64,000 nt of DNA. Source: Idiomarina seosinensis (GTDB taxonomy: Bacteria > Pseudomonadota > Gammaproteobacteria > Enterobacterales > Alteromonadaceae). Shown piece after piece: positions 62,271 to 64,000 of this stretch. The stretch lies in the NCBI RefSeq assembly GCF_003987275.1, contig NZ_PIQF01000001.1, positions 992,001 through 1,056,000 of the forward strand, read 5' to 3'. Position numbers and translations under genes: made by a program. Under the pieces are notes generated by a model. The model ran no database searches and was not told the origin of the DNA. It worked only from the letters and a program-made list of their open reading frames with translations. The first letter of the stretch is position 1, and every line of letters starts with the position of its first letter.

Positions 62271-63020
62271 ATGGTTAAGTGGCTCGGAGTTGCCGGTGTT
62301 TTATTTTCTCCGTTAATACTGGCTGACCCTGTGCTGGTAACCGGGGGTACTTTCGAACCTCCGGTATTGCTGGACAAACAGCGACTCAGTATAGAAATGA
62401 ACAGTTTCATGCTGGATGCAACTCCGGTCACTAACCAAGCTTATCTGGAGTTTGTGAGTAGCAACCCTCGCTGGCAGCGAGATAACATCGCTGCCCTATT
62501 CCATGATGGCAACTACCTGAAACACTGGGACAACAATACCGCTTTTGCTCAGGGGAAAGAAAACGAACCGGTTACTTATGTGTCCTGGTTTACTGCGCGA
62601 GAATACTGCGCGGCCCAAGGCGGTCGGCTGCCCAGTCTTAATGAATGGGAATATGCGTCTATGCAATATCGGCAGCAGCAGAACATTAGCGACAATGATT
62701 ATGCACGTAAGCTATTTGCCTGGTACAGCCAGCCTCACAGTAAACAACAGACCGTTAATCCCAATGCTGATCAATTGATGCATATGCACGACCGGGTCAA
62801 TGAATGGGTTGACGACTATCAACTATTGCTTAGTAACGGTGATGATGTCGATTTGCTTTCCGGTTCCTGTGGCGACGGAGCGCGCTTTATGTCCAGTTTT
62901 ACTAACGCCAATTACGCCACATTTTTTCGTTATCAGTCGCGCAGTGATTATGCCCCACAAAGTACAACCAGCACCATGGGGTTTCGCTGCGCATACGATC
63001 TGGAGAATCACGATGAATAG
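62271..63020 (+). CDS. nirV: NirV-like formylglycine-generating enzyme family protein
   Basis: A 249-residue protein. After a signal peptide (LGVAGVLFSPLILADP) comes the SUMF1/FGE-sulfatase domain: VTNQAYLEFVSSNP, EPVTYVSWFTAREYCAAQGGRLPSLNEWEYAS, and MGFRCAYD. The classical FGE Cys pair in the C-terminal part is not obvious. NirV is a frequent companion of nirK of unknown function. It overlaps the following Sco-like gene by 8 bases and follows nirK by 10. Confidence 0.88.
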   Translation: MVKWLGVAGVLFSPLILADPVLVTGGTFEPPVLLDKQRLSIEMNSFMLDATPVTNQAYLEFVSSNPRWQRDNIAALFHDGNYLKHWDNNTAFAQGKENEPVTYVSWFTAREYCAAQGGRLPSLNEWEYASMQYRQQQNISDNDYARKLFAWYSQPHSKQQTVNPNADQLMHMHDRVNEWVDDYQLLLSNGDDVDLLSGSCGDGARFMSSFTNANYATFFRYQSRSDYAPQSTTSTMGFRCAYDLENHDE

Positions 63021-63648
63021 ATTACTGCAAGTTACCGCTCTGGCATCACTGGTGTTTTCTGCACCACTTATGGCTCAAGATCATTCACACCACACTCAGC
63101 ACGGCGATCATACCGATCATACAACGATGAATGCGGCAGAAGTGTCACACTCTCAGTCGATATACCAAATTGATGCGTTATGGAATACTCATCAACAAAG
63201 CTCATTAAAGCTGTCCGAGCTTGCAGGCACACCGGTTATTATTTCGATGATTTACGGCAGTTGCACCACCGCCTGTCCGGTGCTGGTTCATGATGCCAAA
63301 CGCTTATACAACAGTCTGGATGAAGCCACACAAAAACAAGTTAAGCTTGTTATGGTCAGCTTTGACACAGCTCGCGATACTCCCGAAGCACTCGCCGACT
63401 ATGCGAAGCAATATAACCTAAACAACAACTGGCTGTTTTTGAATGGCTCTGAACAAGACATCAGGACATTAGCGACGGTGCTTGGTGTTAGATATCGCCA
63501 GCGCCCGGACGGTGATTTTGACCATAGTAATTTAGTTTCTATTCTTGATAAGCACGGGGTTATTGCTGAACGCATAGAAGGCCTAAGCCAGCCGATGGAA
63601 AAGCCTGCCCAATTAGTAACCCAACTGGCTAAGATGACCGTGCAATAA
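63013..63648 (+). CDS. Sco1/SenC/PrrC family copper chaperone-like protein
   Basis: A much longer open frame exists upstream, but the ATG at 63013 overlaps the NirV stop and precedes a signal peptide (VTALASLVFSAPLMAQ). The 211-residue protein has a His-rich stretch (six His between residues 24 and 36), the Sco motif CTTACP (Cys84, Cys88) and the third copper ligand in DFDHSNLVSILDKHG. It probably assembles the copper site of NirK or a cytochrome oxidase, or is a redox thiol protein. A terminator overlaps its end. Confidence 0.9.
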   Translation: MNRLLQVTALASLVFSAPLMAQDHSHHTQHGDHTDHTTMNAAEVSHSQSIYQIDALWNTHQQSSLKLSELAGTPVIISMIYGSCTTACPVLVHDAKRLYNSLDEATQKQVKLVMVSFDTARDTPEALADYAKQYNLNNNWLFLNGSEQDIRTLATVLGVRYRQRPDGDFDHSNLVSILDKHGVIAERIEGLSQPMEKPAQLVTQLAKMTVQ

Positions 63649-63662
63649 CTGCACGGTTTTGC
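63638..63662 (+). terminator. Intrinsic terminator of the nirK cluster
   Basis: CCGTGCA (63638-63644) and TGCACGG (63650-63656) form a 7-bp stem with loop ATAAC, followed by TTTT. It ends the cytochrome c-nirK-nirV-sco unit. Confidence 0.85.
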
Positions 63663-63728
63663 CATTTATTATCGCTACTTTGGTTCATTTATTTTCTCTG
63701 ATCATATAGGCTTTGAACGTATCGGCAG

Positions 63729-64000
63729 ATGATCAATGAAGTCATGCAATCAAATATCCGCGAACTTGAACGCTTTTTAGAAACAAATAAACCCGTTACG
63801 GTATTAACCGGAGCCGGCTTAAGCACCGCATCAGGCATCCCTGACTATCGGGACAGCGACGGCAACTGGAAAAGTGCGCCGCCGGTTCAGCACCGAGACT
63901 TTATGACCAACGAACTGCTTAGGAAGCGTTACTGGGCGCGCGCACTGCATGGCTGGCCAGTGCTTTATAATGCTCAACCTAATGAATCGCATGTTGCACT
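63729..64000 (+). CDS. NAD-dependent protein deacylase, sirtuin family (cut by right edge)
   Basis: The first 90 codons of a Sir2 protein. TVLTGAGLSTASGIPDYRDSDGNWK carries the GAGxSxxSGIPxxR NAD-binding motif. Start is the ATG at 63729; an ATG at 63744 is an alternative, and neither has a clear ribosome site. The zinc-binding and catalytic His part lies beyond the window. Sirtuins remove acyl groups from lysines using NAD. Confidence 0.9.
   Translation, partial: MINEVMQSNIRELERFLETNKPVTVLTGAGLSTASGIPDYRDSDGNWKSAPPVQHRDFMTNELLRKRYWARALHGWPVLYNAQPNESHVA

Noticed and set aside
62800-63012. Upstream extension of the Sco-like gene
   Set aside because: It lies inside nirV in another frame; the signal peptide begins at 63013.
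1-64000. tRNA genes, CRISPR arrays, insertion sequences or prophage
   Set aside because: No cloverleaf-like stretches, spaced direct repeats, transposase or integrase motifs were seen; genes fill almost all the sequence.

Overview
The window is a dense, ordinary-looking gammaproteobacterial chromosome segment. Protein sequences, gene pairings (comEC next to a DUF2062 gene, lolCDE, mfd followed by csiV) and moderate GC fit the Alteromonadales, most likely Idiomarinaceae (Idiomarina or a close relative). The photoactive yellow protein operon also fits that group. No single marker gene here proves the genus. I see no rRNA, tRNA, CRISPR array, insertion sequence, integrase or phage gene, and no stretch over about 300 bases lacks a gene.

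Layout. 0-1.1 kb: 5' part of comEC (minus), running off the left edge. 1.1-12.4 kb: envelope and repair genes: DUF2062, lolCDE (lipoprotein release), a PilZ-like gene, mfd, csiV, a MarR regulator coupled to a secreted nuclease. 12.4-14.5 kb: outer-membrane-like protein and a periplasmic MsrA-MsrB fusion. 14.5-19.7 kb: a minus-strand cluster of an unknown membrane protein, an SSS-family symporter, a 40-residue membrane peptide, a PyrB-like carbamoyltransferase with changed acceptor-site residues, and asparagine synthetase. 19.8-29.7 kb: short FolK-like protein plus FolM, aconitase AcnA, TesB, nucleoside salvage (udk-nupC), and an M16 lipoprotein protease. 29.7-43.4 kb: Cry-DASH, four c-di-GMP proteins, a chemoreceptor, a beta-CASP nuclease, an M14-like amidohydrolase, an MFS exporter. 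43.4-49.4 kb: small membrane and stress proteins, an MDR oxidoreductase, a DUF938 methyltransferase, a second, divergent photolyase/cryptochrome with an overlapping DUF2256 gene, an OmpA-type lipoprotein. 49.5-52.7 kb: the photoactive yellow protein operon. 52.7-60.5 kb: mostly small conserved genes, an M24 peptidase, a glycosylase, a PBPb-GGDEF-EAL sensor and arfB. 60.6-63.7 kb: cytochrome c, copper nitrite reductase NirK, NirV and an Sco-like protein. 63.7 kb-end: a sirtuin, cut by the right edge.

The most notable system is the pyp operon: a blue-light receptor of exactly 125 residues with all the chromophore-pocket residues, translationally coupled to a CoA ligase and an aromatic amino acid ammonia-lyase. 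Together these could make the p-coumaroyl chromophore from tyrosine and activate it. The same window carries two cryptochrome/photolyase proteins, DUF2256, a chemoreceptor and six c-di-GMP-related genes, so light sensing and lifestyle control are prominent, although no direct link is shown. Less familiar items are the PyrB-like enzyme that has lost aspartate-binding motifs, a perfect 16-bp inverted repeat with mirrored TATAAT boxes over the GTG start of a MASE1-GGDEF gene, and a NirK whose usual axial copper methionine position is Gln. All assignments come from reading the sequence; no database search was run.
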